A DNA stretch of 38,331 nt from Alphaproteobacteria bacterium (GCA_028708035.1 JAQVZU010000009.1:1-38331), one strand, 5' to 3'. Shown: positions 1-7,495, numbered from the stretch's first letter. Notes: generated from the letters alone by a model not told the origin. Translations and numbers: made by a program.

Positions 1-544
1 CGACGGCACGGAGAACAGGTTTAGCTTTCGGGAGGGGCTCTTCGACCATAAACATACGAGACATAACGCGCTCGACATTGCCATCCACAACATTCGCGGG
101 GAGATCAAATGCTATCGCGGCCACGGCAGCTGCCGTATAAGGGCCAAAGCCGGGAAGCTCCAGCAGCATTCTTTCATCGGCTGGGAAAGTTGTTCCGAAG
201 GACTTGACCAGCATTCGAGCGCATTTGTGCAGAAGGCGAGCACGGCGGTAATAGCCAAGGCCCGCCCACATCCGTAAAATGTCATCAAGACTGGCTGAGG
301 CGAGATCCTTAAGGGTAGGCCAGCGACGGATAAACTTTAAATAATAAGGCCTGACGGTCGCAACCGTCGTTTGCTGAAGCATAATTTCGGAGAGCCAGAC
401 GCGGTAGGGATCGGGCCTGTCGGGCTTTACGGCGCGCCATGGCATATGACGCGCATTGACATCGTACCAACTGAGGAGTCTTGTCTTTAATACCTTTTTC
501 CGAGCCGACGAATGCTTTTTGACTTTTTTCTCTGAAAATTTCAC
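1..544 (-). CDS. mutY: A/G-specific adenine glycosylase MutY, 5' part (cut by the window edge)
   Basis: MutY is a base-excision repair glycosylase that removes adenine mispaired with guanine or 8-oxoguanine. I translated the minus strand by hand. About 180 N-terminal residues are visible: the PWR motif, the segment PYRVWLSEIMLQQT, the WAGLGYYRRAR segment, the helix-hairpin-helix ELPGFGPYTAAA, and the catalytic-Asp context VVDGNVERV near the window edge. The Fe-S cluster and C-terminal Nudix-like domains lie outside the window. The start is uncertain. A GTG at 544 is the best in-frame choice, giving about 24 residues before the conserved LLSWYD segment. It lies only 9 nt from the divergent dciA start, so the promoters must overlap the coding regions. 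The mutY/DUF721 pairing is common in alphaproteobacteria. Confidence 0.9.
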   Translation of the reverse strand, partial: MKFSEKKVKKHSSARKKVLKTRLLSWYDVNARHMPWRAVKPDRPDPYRVWLSEIMLQQTTVATVRPYYLKFIRRWPTLKDLASASLDDILRMWAGLGYYRRARLLHKCARMLVKSFGTTFPADERMLLELPGFGPYTAAAVAAIAFDLPANVVDGNVERVMSRMFMVEEPLPKAKPVLRAV

Positions 545-553
545 ATTGTCCTC

Positions 554-1030
554 ATGAAACACATGCCGCGCCCAATTGCCGATGCCGTCGATAAAATCGC
601 CAGACAATCCGCGGGGAAGGACTGGGGGCTTTATGCCAGCCTTCTCAACCACTGGGCCGAGATTGTGGGAATGGCATATGCGAAAGTCACGACGCCTATC
701 AAAGTCACCTTTCCATACCAGCCTACCGAAGCGCAACGTAAAAACGGCGTACTGACGATCAAGCTGCCGAAGGGACTGGCAATGGAGTTCAGCTTCAAGG
801 CAGAATCAGTTCGTCAGCGTATAAATAGCTATTTGGGGTATGAAGCTTTTTCCCGGATAACCTTCGACGCCAATGCCCTATCAGCGCCAATGGTCAGAAA
901 AAAGAAGAAAGCCGACCCGGCCGCGCTTAAAGGGATCAGGAGTGAAGCGGCAAGAATTAATAATCCAGAACTTCGCGAGGCGCTTGAAAAATTCGGTGAA
1001 GCTATTCTTGACCGTTTTACCATTTCTTAG
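554..1030 (+). CDS. dciA: DciA-like DUF721 protein (replicative helicase-associated)
   Basis: 158-residue DUF721 protein. The family includes DciA, which is thought to help load the replicative helicase DnaB in bacteria without DnaC. The DUF721 core is visible at residues 20-100: a W-x-E-I-V-G motif, then a strand-rich part ending in FSFKAESVRQRINSYLGY. A Lys-rich patch (residues 115-120) follows, then a helical tail. The gene is divergent from mutY, the usual alphaproteobacterial neighbour. In many relatives the next gene is a DsbA-type thioredoxin, which is absent here. No clear Shine-Dalgarno precedes the ATG. The family call is secure from the sequence; the DciA role is inferred from the family. 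Confidence 0.8.
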   Translation: MKHMPRPIADAVDKIARQSAGKDWGLYASLLNHWAEIVGMAYAKVTTPIKVTFPYQPTEAQRKNGVLTIKLPKGLAMEFSFKAESVRQRINSYLGYEAFSRITFDANALSAPMVRKKKKADPAALKGIRSEAARINNPELREALEKFGEAILDRFTIS

Positions 1031-1076
1031 AATCTAGCTTTTACCATCCCGTTTGTCGCAGTTACCGAAAAGACAT

Positions 1077-1622
1077 ATGAATAAATTAAGCGCACCTGGA
1101 TTGCCTGAAAGCGCCGTGTCTCATGACGCTATTTCAGCTTGCCCGAAGGATGCTGCCCAAAAGCGTGAGGAATATCGGCAGAAAGTGGCCGGGATAAATA
1201 TCGACGCGAATTCGCTTCTTTCGACTGACTATTTCAACACGTTTAATTCGGTTATTATGGTTCTTGATATGCTACCGGATGTGCCGGATATGCTTGAGGA
1301 AATTGAGCAATGGCGATTTTTGGATTATACAGCGCACTTTAAGGAAAGTGGGCTCGATTTCGCCAACCTTGCGATTGAGGCCTATGCTTACGCTCCGCCC
1401 AAATTGCGCGAGGCTTTCGAGCGCAAGGCCAACGGCATCCGTATAATCATCGAATATACTGCCCATATTTTGCGCCAGCTTCTGCTTACAGGAGAAACTC
1501 AAGCCTTTGCGAATATCGCCCGGTCGACCGTTATCCAACTCAGGGCGATGATCGAGGAAGGGAATGGGATCGTTCATGGCGGCGGCACGATGGATCAGTC
1601 TGAAATCGACATGTTTTTTTAA
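1077..1622 (+). CDS. Conserved-looking hypothetical protein with a C-terminal FliM/CheZ-like motif
   Basis: 181 residues from the ATG at 1077; a TTG at 1053 would add 8. I cannot name the family. The N-terminal 45 residues are polar and probably disordered. The middle is helical and acidic, with a run of Leu, Met, Asp and Pro around 'MVLDMLPDVPDMLEEIEQW' and an aromatic 'FLDYTAHF' segment. No signal peptide or membrane helix is seen. The last ten residues are MDQSEIDMFF, preceded by a Gly-rich linker. This resembles the (S/D)Q-x-E-I-D-x-(L/F)-(L/F) peptide at the FliM N-terminus and the CheZ C-terminus, both of which bind phospho-CheY. The gene follows dciA by about 45 nt, so co-transcription is likely. 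A role in chemotaxis or another response-regulator pathway is inference only. Confidence 0.7.
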   Translation: MNKLSAPGLPESAVSHDAISACPKDAAQKREEYRQKVAGINIDANSLLSTDYFNTFNSVIMVLDMLPDVPDMLEEIEQWRFLDYTAHFKESGLDFANLAIEAYAYAPPKLREAFERKANGIRIIIEYTAHILRQLLLTGETQAFANIARSTVIQLRAMIEEGNGIVHGGGTMDQSEIDMFF

Positions 1623-1760
1623 CGTTTCGTCAGTTTACGCATTTACTTTTTCTTTTCTTTTTGGTGCGACACTTCGCGTCAAATCGCAAATACATTGATC
1701 CAATTTGCCTAACGATATTTACCCGCCAACAGCCCCGGAGGGCAAAAAAAGAGGTATGCA

Positions 1761-2426
1761 ATGAGCAAAGCTATAGATGTCGTTCGCGCAGTCGAGATGG
1801 TCCCCGACGGAGCTTCCATTCTTATGGGAGGTTTTCTGGCGGTTGGAACGCCTCGGCGCATCATCGAAGAAATCGTCCGTCAGGGAAAGAAGCATCTTAC
1901 CCTTATCACAAACGATACCAACAGGCCAGGTATTGGCAACGGAATGCTTATCGACGCCAAGTGCGTGGATAGGCTTATAGCCAGTCACATCGGCACCAAC
2001 CCGGAAACCCAGCGCCAGATGATCGCAGGGGAGCTCCAAGTCGAACTTTGCCCCCAAGGCTCCTTGTGCGAACGCATTCGCGCAGGCGGCATAGGCTTGG
2101 GCGGCGTTTTAACTCCGACCGGAGTCGGCACCGTCGCTGCCGAGGGCAAAAATGTGACTACAATTAATGGAAAAGACTATTTGATTGAGATGCCGATCAA
2201 AGCCGACTTTGCGCTGCTTGCATGCAGGAGGGCGGATTATCGCGGCAATCTCGACTACTCGCTGACGGCCCGCAACTTCAATCCGATCATGGCTTTTGCT
2301 GGAGCCACTGTCATCGCCGAACCCAATGAAATTGTGCCTATAGGCGTCATACCGCCCGATGACGTGATTACACCCCACGTCCTTGTCGATTACATTATTG
2401 AACGGAGGTCAGCCAATGGAAGATAA
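1761..2426 (+). CDS. atoD: 3-oxoacid/acetate CoA-transferase subunit A (AtoD type)
   Basis: 221-residue alpha subunit of a family I CoA-transferase, which moves CoA between short acyl-CoA donors and acids such as acetoacetate. Sequence features close to E. coli AtoD as I remember it: the 'GGF' glycine motif near residue 23, 'ASHIGTNPETQ', 'LTPTGVGT', and 'SLTARNFNP'. The length is normal. A GAGGT ribosome site at 1751-1755 supports the ATG at 1761. The 3' end overlaps the start of the beta subunit by 11 nt, typical of translationally coupled partners in this heterodimer. Whether the in vivo acid is acetoacetate (ketone body or PHB use) or another 3-oxoacid cannot be told from sequence. Confidence 0.9.
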   Translation: MSKAIDVVRAVEMVPDGASILMGGFLAVGTPRRIIEEIVRQGKKHLTLITNDTNRPGIGNGMLIDAKCVDRLIASHIGTNPETQRQMIAGELQVELCPQGSLCERIRAGGIGLGGVLTPTGVGTVAAEGKNVTTINGKDYLIEMPIKADFALLACRRADYRGNLDYSLTARNFNPIMAFAGATVIAEPNEIVPIGVIPPDDVITPHVLVDYIIERRSANGR

Positions 2427-3078
2427 AGTTCTCATCGCCAAGCGCGTCGCGCAAGAGCTTCACGACGGCGATCTCGTCAATCTTGGCATCGGCTTGCCGA
2501 CGCTTGTTGCCAATTACCTGCCTCACGGCATTGAGGTCTATTTCCAATCCGAAAACGGCGTGATCGGCATGTCGAAGGTTCCAGGCAAAGGCTTGGAAGA
2601 CGACTATTTGATCGACGCAGGCGGCATCTTTGTCGGCGCGCTTCCGGGCGCGTGCAGCTTGGACAGTTGCACCTCATTCTCGCTCATTCGCGGCGGACAT
2701 TTGGACGTCACGGTTCTGGGCGGATTACAACTTGACGAACAGGGTCAGCTTGCCAACTGGATGATCCCAGGAAAAATGGTTCCCGGCATGGGGGGCGGCA
2801 TGGATCTGGCGACAGGCGCGAAACGAGTGATTGTTTCGATGAACCATTCGGCCAAAGGCGTTTCTAAAATCGTCAAGAAGTGCACCTTGCCGATCACTTC
2901 GACTCGAAGAGTCGATCTTGTCGTAACGGAACTTGCTGTTATCGAGCCAACGGAAAAAGGTCTTGTTCTCAAAGAGACAGCGCCTGGCGTGACGATCGAT
3001 CAGATCTTGGCTGCGACAGAAGCTAAGTTGATTATTCCAGAACATGTCGGGGAAATGAGCATTCCTGCAGACTTATAG
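2416..3078 (+). CDS. atoA: 3-oxoacid/acetate CoA-transferase subunit B (AtoA type)
   Basis: 220-residue beta subunit partner of the preceding gene. The catalytic glutamate lies in the S-E-N-G motif (Glu46), which forms the glutamyl-CoA thioester in this family. 'NLGIGLPTLV' near residue 22 and the Gly/Met-rich 'GMGGGMDLATGAKRVIV' segment are also family features. The ATG at 2416 is chosen because a strong GGAGG lies at 2404-2408 and most homologues begin just before 'KRVAQEL'; an upstream in-frame start at 2383 would add 11 residues inside atoD. The gene is followed by a perfect 13-bp hairpin at 3108-3141. Confidence 0.9.
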   Translation: MEDKVLIAKRVAQELHDGDLVNLGIGLPTLVANYLPHGIEVYFQSENGVIGMSKVPGKGLEDDYLIDAGGIFVGALPGACSLDSCTSFSLIRGGHLDVTVLGGLQLDEQGQLANWMIPGKMVPGMGGGMDLATGAKRVIVSMNHSAKGVSKIVKKCTLPITSTRRVDLVVTELAVIEPTEKGLVLKETAPGVTIDQILAATEAKLIIPEHVGEMSIPADL

Positions 3079-3107
3079 CGCTTAAGAAAACTAAAAGAGA
3101 GATTCTA

Positions 3108-3141
3108 ACGTCGCCAAAGTTAATAATGACTTTGGCGACGT
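3108..3141 (+). terminator. Perfect 13-bp stem-loop after atoDA
   Basis: A perfect inverted repeat: ACGTCGCCAAAGT at 3108-3120 pairs with ACTTTGGCGACGT at 3129-3141 around an 8-nt loop. It starts 30 nt past the atoA stop and lies before the malic enzyme gene. The 3' side is followed by an A run (TAAAAAACT), not a T run. It therefore does not fit a textbook intrinsic terminator on the plus strand. It could end transcription less efficiently or protect the atoDA 3' end. Confidence 0.55.
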
Positions 3142-3252
3142 AAAAAACTATCGTCATTCTCATAAGTTTCTGCTAAGCGATGCCCTCTAGACTATTCTTT
3201 ATTAGGCTATTTCCAAGCGATCTCCCCTTAAACCTTAATCGAAATTTATAGC

Positions 3253-4557
3253 ATGATTGAACAGAAAAAGCGCGTCACTGATGAAGAAGCCTTGGCCTTT
3301 CACGCCGAGGGTCGTCCAGGAAAATTACAGATTATTCCAACCAAGCCTATGGCAACACAGCGCGATCTTTCGCTGGCTTATACCCCCGGGGTCGCGGTTC
3401 CATGCTTGCATATAGAGAGGGACCCCGACGATTCCTATCTTTATACCGCACGAGGCAACCTTGTAGCGGTTATTACCAACGGGACGGCGGTTTTAGGCCT
3501 CGGAGACTTGGGCGCGCTGGCCTCCAAACCCGTCATGGAAGGCAAGGCGGTGCTGTTCAAGCGATTTGCCGATGTGGACAGCATCGATCTCGAAGTGGAT
3601 ACGAAAAACATCGACGAGTTCATCAACTGCGTCCGCTTTCTCGGGCCCTCGTTTGGCGGGATTAATCTTGAAGACATCAAAGCCCCAGAGTGCTTTGTCA
3701 TCGAAAAGAAGTTGCGCGAAATCATGGACATTCCCGTATTCCATGACGATCAACATGGCACGGCAATTATCGCCTCGGCGGGATTAATTAATGCGCTCGC
3801 GCTAACGGACCGAGACATTAGGCAAGCTAAAATAGTTGTCAACGGTGCGGGGGCTGCCGCACTGGCATGCGTGAACCTCTTTAAGGCGCTGGGGCTTCGG
3901 CACGAGAACGTAACTCTTTGCGACACCAAAGGCGTAATTTACAAGGGCCGTACAGCCAACATGAACGAATGGAAGGCGGCCCACGCCATAGAAACTTCGG
4001 CGCGCACATTGCAGGAGGCCCTTAAAGGCGCGGATATTTTCTTGGGGCTTTCTTCAAAAGGCGCGCTCACACAGGATATGGTCAAAGGAATGGCAGAGAA
4101 GCCGATCATTTTTGCCATGGCCAATCCCGATCCCGAAATTACGCCCGAGGAAGCCTGTACCGCGCGCCCGGACGCTATTGTCGCGACAGGCCGTTCGGAC
4201 TACCCTAACCAGATCAATAACGTTCTTGGCTTTCCGTATATATTCCGTGGCGCTCTCGACGTTCGCGCGGCGAAGATTAACGACGAAATGAAACTGGCTG
4301 CCGCCCATGCAATTGCCAATTTAGCCCGTGAAGATATTCCGCCGGAAGTCGAAGCTGCATATGAAGGAAAAAAGCTAAAATATGGCCCGGACTATCTAAT
4401 CCCAACGCCCTTCGATCCCCGCTTGATTGAGCGTGTTTCGACAGCCGTCGCCGAAGCAGCGATGAAATCGGGCGTAGCGCGTAAGCCGATCAAGGACATA
4501 GACGCTTACCGCACCAAGCTGCGCCAGCGCGGCGCCTTTGCGCGCTCGGACAGGTAG
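3253..4557 (+). CDS. maeB: NAD(P)-dependent malic enzyme, MaeB type without phosphotransacetylase domain
   Basis: Oxidative decarboxylation of malate to pyruvate. 434 residues hold the malic N-terminal domain (catalytic Tyr43 in [10 protein letters not shown], Lys98 in MEGKAV, metal ligands Glu140/Asp141 and Asp165/Asp166 in HDDQHGTA) and the NAD-binding domain with '[16 protein letters not shown]'. Proteobacterial MaeB proteins are usually about 750-770 residues, with a C-terminal phosphotransacetylase-like regulatory domain. Here the protein stops at '[19 protein letters not shown]', which corresponds to the linker before that domain. No phosphotransacetylase sequence is recognisable downstream, so the domain is absent or lost. 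The ribosome site before ATG 3253 is weak. The gene lies behind atoDA but is separated by a hairpin and about 175 nt. Confidence 0.9.
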   Translation: MIEQKKRVTDEEALAFHAEGRPGKLQIIPTKPMATQRDLSLAYTPGVAVPCLHIERDPDDSYLYTARGNLVAVITNGTAVLGLGDLGALASKPVMEGKAVLFKRFADVDSIDLEVDTKNIDEFINCVRFLGPSFGGINLEDIKAPECFVIEKKLREIMDIPVFHDDQHGTAIIASAGLINALALTDRDIRQAKIVVNGAGAAALACVNLFKALGLRHENVTLCDTKGVIYKGRTANMNEWKAAHAIETSARTLQEALKGADIFLGLSSKGALTQDMVKGMAEKPIIFAMANPDPEITPEEACTARPDAIVATGRSDYPNQINNVLGFPYIFRGALDVRAAKINDEMKLAAAHAIANLAREDIPPEVEAAYEGKKLKYGPDYLIPTPFDPRLIERVSTAVAEAAMKSGVARKPIKDIDAYRTKLRQRGAFARSDR

Positions 4558-4884
4558 TAAGCTCTTCTCTTCGCACTAGACTCGAGCTTGTGGAGTTGCA
4601 TGCCAAAGCTCATTCCCGGCTTTTTTGCGGCAGACGTAACCTCTTTATAAACTCGATGAATGCGCTTGAGGTTGCTCATTTGCCAAACTCCACCTTTATC
4701 CCCGGATCAAAGCAACGATGTGTGTATGAGGGAGACAATATGCTCTTTAAGAGCCAAAATCCTGAAAGGCTTGCCACAGTTTCGCGTTCTTGTTGTTCTT
4801 TTTCTTATTTATGGGCACAACCCCGAAAGCAAGTGTTGCAGAAGGTCTAAATAACTGATAGCAAAGCTCCTTCTGTGGAAGACA
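4558..4884. other. Gene-poor stretch between malic enzyme and tRNA-Lys
   Basis: I see no convincing gene in these 327 bases. Two short plus-strand frames (about 4590-4850 and 4660-4854) lack a ribosome site and have unnatural composition. In a third frame (about 4772-4855) the bases encode a hydrophobic run of signal-peptide type (AFLLFFFLFMG then TTPKASVA), but a TGA directly precedes it and a stop follows it after the EGLNN residues. It may be the fossil of an exported protein gene, though a chance match is possible. Confidence 0.4.
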
Positions 4885-4987
4885 GACCTCGTAGCTCAGC
4901 TGGTAGAGCATCTGACTTTTAATCAGGGGGTCACGGGTTCAAATCCCGTCGAGGTCACCAAAATCAATGACTTAGGGCCTGTCTTCC
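4877..4987. repeat. 9-bp inverted repeat flanking tRNA-Lys
   Basis: GGAAGACAG at 4877-4885 is the exact reverse complement of CTGTCTTCC at 4979-4987. The two copies bracket the tRNA-Lys gene, and the left copy touches its first base. In a precursor transcript the arms could pair and enclose the tRNA. The function is unknown, and a 9-bp match over about 100 nt can occur by chance. Confidence 0.5.
4885..4960 (+). tRNA. tRNA-Lys (anticodon UUU)
   Basis: 76-nt cloverleaf with a genomically encoded 3' CCA. The acceptor stem GACCTCG pairs perfectly with CGAGGTC, followed by discriminator A and CCA. The D arm is GCTCAGCTGGTAGAGC and the T arm is CGGGTTCAAATCCCG. The anticodon stem TCTGA/TCAGG encloses the loop CTTTTAA with anticodon TTT at 4918-4920. 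The tRNA stands alone, bracketed by a short inverted repeat, and the downstream stretch holds a small unknown frame, a pilin-like gene and an IS fossil. No duplicated tRNA 3' end (attachment site) was seen nearby. Confidence 0.97.
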
Positions 4988-5048
4988 GCGGTCGCTGTCT
5001 CATAGATAGTCAAGTGTCTCATTGCGGCACCGAAACGGAAGGTGCGCC

Positions 5049-5210
5049 ATGAGAATCGGAATCCTCCTTGACCAGTACCTAAACGAGCATGTCCGCGAAA
5101 AGGTCGTCGATAAGAACCGGGCAGAGACCGCCCTCGTATCCAACCGGACTTTCTTCGGGAAAACCCCAATCAAAAAATTTGATCATTCTCGATTGCCGGA
5201 AATCCGTTAA
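5049..5210 (+). CDS. Small hypothetical protein (53 aa)
   Basis: 53-residue frame with a GGAAGG-type ribosome site (about 5037-5042) before ATG 5049. It is mixed-charge and soluble, starting MRIGILLDQYLNEHVREKV. There is no signal peptide, membrane helix or motif that I recognise. It follows the tRNA-Lys by about 90 nt. A minus-strand frame of similar length overlaps it (4972-5169), and I cannot exclude that both are chance or part of a decayed insertion next to the tRNA. Kept because of the ribosome site and plausible protein composition. Confidence 0.35.
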   Translation: MRIGILLDQYLNEHVREKVVDKNRAETALVSNRTFFGKTPIKKFDHSRLPEIR

Positions 5211-5349
5211 AAAACGGAAGACCAACAAGAAACACGATCCGGCTTAAGCTAAAGCACCTCTGAGCATAAGCTTCTCGAAATCGTCGTTCGATGTGGTCAT
5301 GCTTTTAATTTTTTCGAGAAGATTCTATGAATCTTCCCTACTTGGTTTC

Positions 5350-5380
5350 TTGACTTTATTACTGGAAAGTGTTGTATATT
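5350..5380 (+). promoter_or_regulatory. Sigma70-like promoter for the pilin-like gene
   Basis: TTGACT at 5350-5355 is followed by TGTATA at 5373-5378 (17-nt spacer) overlapping TATATT at 5375-5380 (19-nt spacer). The site is AT-rich, lies in a gene-free stretch and reads towards the gene at 5487, leaving a leader of about 100 nt. Consensus match only. Confidence 0.5.
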
Positions 5381-5486
5381 AAATCAATGCTTGTGGTTTT
5401 ATCTCGGGATCTTTCGTTACATGCTGGTAGCATCGTAATGGTTTCGAAAAGTGAGAAACAGAACAAGGTTTTTGCGGAGGGACAGA

Positions 5487-6194
5487 ATGGTTGTTGAAGG
5501 AACTGACAAGCGGTTGAGCCCTAACGCTGGAATTGCCATCGGACCCATTCTGTTCATTATCGCCATTCTTGGTATTCTAGCGGCCGCTATTGCAGCAGGC
5601 AGTGGTACGTTTATGGGGAGCACCACGGCGGAAAGTAACAAGACAAAATCTGCTGCGCTTATTCAGATCGGCGAAAACCTTAAGCTCGGTATGGATCAGA
5701 TCATTATGGAGAATGGAATAAGTCCAAATGATGTAAATACGAGTTACAGCGCAACGGATTCCAACAGCGGTCTTTTTTCTCCAACAGGCGGTGGCATCGC
5801 TCAGCCTTCCCCAGGTATGGCCAACGATCCAAGAGTTGACAGATGGTACTTTGTTAGAGGTGACGTGGTTGGTTTTGGAACTGGTAACGATGTCGTTATG
5901 GCTGTGTTGCCCGTTAAACTTGGCGTGTGCACCGAAGTCAATAATAGAGTTATGGGAACATCTGGTGTTCCCACGGGAAATTTTGGGGATTTTGCTGCGA
6001 ATACGGTCACGAGCGACGCATGGCCGGATACAGGAGCGTCTTGGGGGCTTTCCGATGGCACGTCAACGACAATGTCGACGCCCTCTCTCCGGGGGATTGC
6101 TACAGGTTGCATTCAGAATACGGGGGTTGAGGTTAACACCACAACCGGGCCATCTTCAGATTATTTCTTCTACCAAGTTTTAGCTATTCAATAG
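5487..6194 (+). CDS. Pilin-like membrane-anchored surface protein
   Basis: 235 residues. A short charged N-terminus of about 12 residues is followed by 'NAGIAIGPILFIIAILGILAA' and a further hydrophobic stretch to about residue 38, then a polar, Gly/Ser/Thr/Asn-rich domain. This has the layout of a type IV prepilin or pseudopilin: short leader, N-terminal helix, secreted globular head. It lacks the classic G-F-T-L-x-E cleavage signature and the Glu5. Two cysteines in the head (GVCTEV and ATGCIQ) could form the C-terminal disulphide loop seen in many pilins. ATG 5487 is preceded by GCGGAGGG (5475-5482); an upstream GTG at 5451 would add 12 basic residues. It is isolated from any assembly genes. 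I recall similar 'GxAIGPILFIIAILxILAAAIAAGSG' proteins in Micavibrio-like genomes, a memory I cannot check here. Confidence 0.7.
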   Translation: MVVEGTDKRLSPNAGIAIGPILFIIAILGILAAAIAAGSGTFMGSTTAESNKTKSAALIQIGENLKLGMDQIIMENGISPNDVNTSYSATDSNSGLFSPTGGGIAQPSPGMANDPRVDRWYFVRGDVVGFGTGNDVVMAVLPVKLGVCTEVNNRVMGTSGVPTGNFGDFAANTVTSDAWPDTGASWGLSDGTSTTMSTPSLRGIATGCIQNTGVEVNTTTGPSSDYFFYQVLAIQ

Positions 6195-6196
6195 AA

Positions 6197-6214
6197 CTAG
6201 CCCAAAACGGCTAG
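6197..6214 (+). terminator. Short hairpin after the pilin-like gene
   Basis: CTAGCC (6197-6202) pairs with GGCTAG (6209-6214) around CAAAAC, directly after the stop codon. The stem is short and there is no T tract, so this is a weak terminator candidate. Confidence 0.3.
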
Positions 6215-6224
6215 CAAGCTGGAA

Positions 6225-6518
6225 TTGAGGAATAGCCAAGGCGGTTATAAGTGATTCTTTACAAAGGATTGGATTTTAGGGGGCCGATAGGATTGAGCTT
6301 TTGCTTTTCATATACCGATTATTTCGGTCACCGATATTTTAGCAGCATCTGCGCATGAGTCTGCATCAGGTGCCCTTCCTTCAATCCGGAACGCCTTGCG
6401 CTTCCCCGAATCGTGCAATACTGGCTCCAACTGCCGCTTAATCTTTCCGAACAGCAGCTTCTCTCGATTTTTGGGTAAACATGATACCTACATGCCCCAC
6501 GTTGCGTGAGTTTTTCAG
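6225..6518 (-). pseudogene. Decayed IS200/IS605-family transposase (TnpA) remnant
   Basis: Reading the minus strand across three frames gives pieces in the order of an IS200-type Y1 transposase. Near 6510-6480, 'LTQRGACRYHV' resembles the family's N-terminal L-S-x-x-R-W-x-C-K-Y-H-V. Next, in another frame, comes 'LLFGKIKRQLEPVLHD' then 'KRKAFRIE' (family: V-L-F-G-x-I-R-R-x-L-x-x-V-F-H, K-x-x-x-I-E). Then, after a frame change, 'EGHLMQTHAQMLL' corresponds to E-G-H-L-M-P-D-H-V-H-M-L, the HUH metal-binding motif with its second half damaged. 'SVTEIIGI' then a stop corresponds to S-V-x-x-V-V-G-Y-I-K-G-K. At least two frameshifts and several stops make it non-functional. The ends are not defined, and no accessory tnpB was seen. 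The assignment rests on remembered family motifs. Confidence 0.65.
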
Positions 6519-6835
6519 TCCCGTTGCTTCAGAACCTCCTTTAGTCGTCGGCATAGCCCGTGCCTTCTTCCCTCAGCGCCGCTATCGTCACTTGCTTTAA
6601 ATGCCGCACCGTGCTTCCCCCTTCCTCGTTCTTGACATGCCCCCCCTTCTTGTTCTCTTTTTGGGGGCTCTCTTCCACTTAAACTATTGTCTCATTTTAC
6701 GGATACAGCATACCGAAGGCCAGCATCTAATCTCTAGCTGGCCTGATGGTCGAGAAGAAAACATTTTTAAGGTTTTCGGTCGCTTTTTTGCACCGGATTT
6801 TGTAAGCTTGTTCTTTACGACGTTTTTGGCGGCGC
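6519..6835. other. Gene-free stretch between the transposase fossil and the M50 protease
   Basis: 317 bases with no supported gene. A plus-strand frame from 6601 runs into the next gene in another frame but has no ribosome site and an unlikely composition. The minus strand carries short open pieces, one with the residues T-G-Y-A-D-D, possibly more IS debris. No clear hairpin or promoter was found apart from AT-rich sequence near 6760-6830. Confidence 0.4.
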
Positions 6836-7495
6836 ATGGAAAGCAGCATTTTTTTTCAAATTGTTGTCTGGCTGATCCCGGCCTTGTTCGCGATCGTTCT
6901 TCATGAAGTCGCTCACGGTTGGGCAGCGTCGAAGCTTGGCGATACGACGGCGCGGGATTTAGGCAGACTTAGCCTCAACCCGCTGAGGCATGTCGATCCG
7001 GTCGGAACCTTTATTGTCCCTCTCCTGATGGCGGCAGCAAAAATGCCATTCGTATTTGGATGGGCAAAGCCGGTACCGGTGAATTTTTCGCGGCTCAGAA
7101 ATTTGCGCACCGGCACCGTTCTCGTCGCATTGGCGGGGCCTTTGGCCAATGTTTTGATGATCTTTTTTTGGCTCCTGCTTTTGTACCCTTTGGCAACGCT
7201 CGAAACTTCCGGATTTTTGCCGACGTCAGTGGTACTCTTGCTCGAACAAATCTCTATTTCCGGCGTTTTGGTCAATCTTGCGTTGATGGTTTTCAATCTT
7301 TTTCCGCTGCCGCCCTTGGACGGCGGGCGAATTGTTGGAGCCATTTTGCCTCCGAAGTTCGCTAAGCCTTACATGCGGCTTGAGAAGTTCGGGATTTTTA
7401 TCCTTTTGGCGTTGATCGCGACTGGCGTGTTCAACAGGATCTTTCAACCCGTATTCGGGTATCTACTTGACGTAATCTCGCGGCTGGTTTCCTGA
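6836..7495 (+). CDS. Site-2 protease family (M50) integral membrane metalloprotease
   Basis: 219 residues, mostly hydrophobic, with about five membrane segments. The zinc motif is H23-E-V-A-H27 in the first helix, followed by 'LGRLSLNPLRHVDPVGT', 'FGWAKPVPVN', and the third-ligand motif L-D162-G-G-R in 'FPLPPLDGGR'. This is the short S2P subgroup without a PDZ domain, distinct from RseP. Such proteins cut membrane-anchored substrates, but the substrate is unknown. In many bacteria they neighbour scpAB or trpS; here the gene stands alone and converges with the operon ending at 7502, leaving only 6 nt between stop codons. The start is the first Met before the helix, and no strong ribosome site precedes it. 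Confidence 0.9.
   Translation: MESSIFFQIVVWLIPALFAIVLHEVAHGWAASKLGDTTARDLGRLSLNPLRHVDPVGTFIVPLLMAAAKMPFVFGWAKPVPVNFSRLRNLRTGTVLVALAGPLANVLMIFFWLLLLYPLATLETSGFLPTSVVLLLEQISISGVLVNLALMVFNLFPLPPLDGGRIVGAILPPKFAKPYMRLEKFGIFILLALIATGVFNRIFQPVFGYLLDVISRLVS

Noticed and set aside
4590..4854. Two short plus-strand frames and a signal-peptide-like run before tRNA-Lys
   Set aside because: None has a convincing start with a ribosome site; the signal-like run is bounded by stops.
6520..6660. Residues T-G-Y-A-D-D in a short minus-strand frame, like a reverse-transcriptase active site
   Set aside because: The frame is short, broken by stops, and lacks the other RT motifs; the similarity is only four residues.
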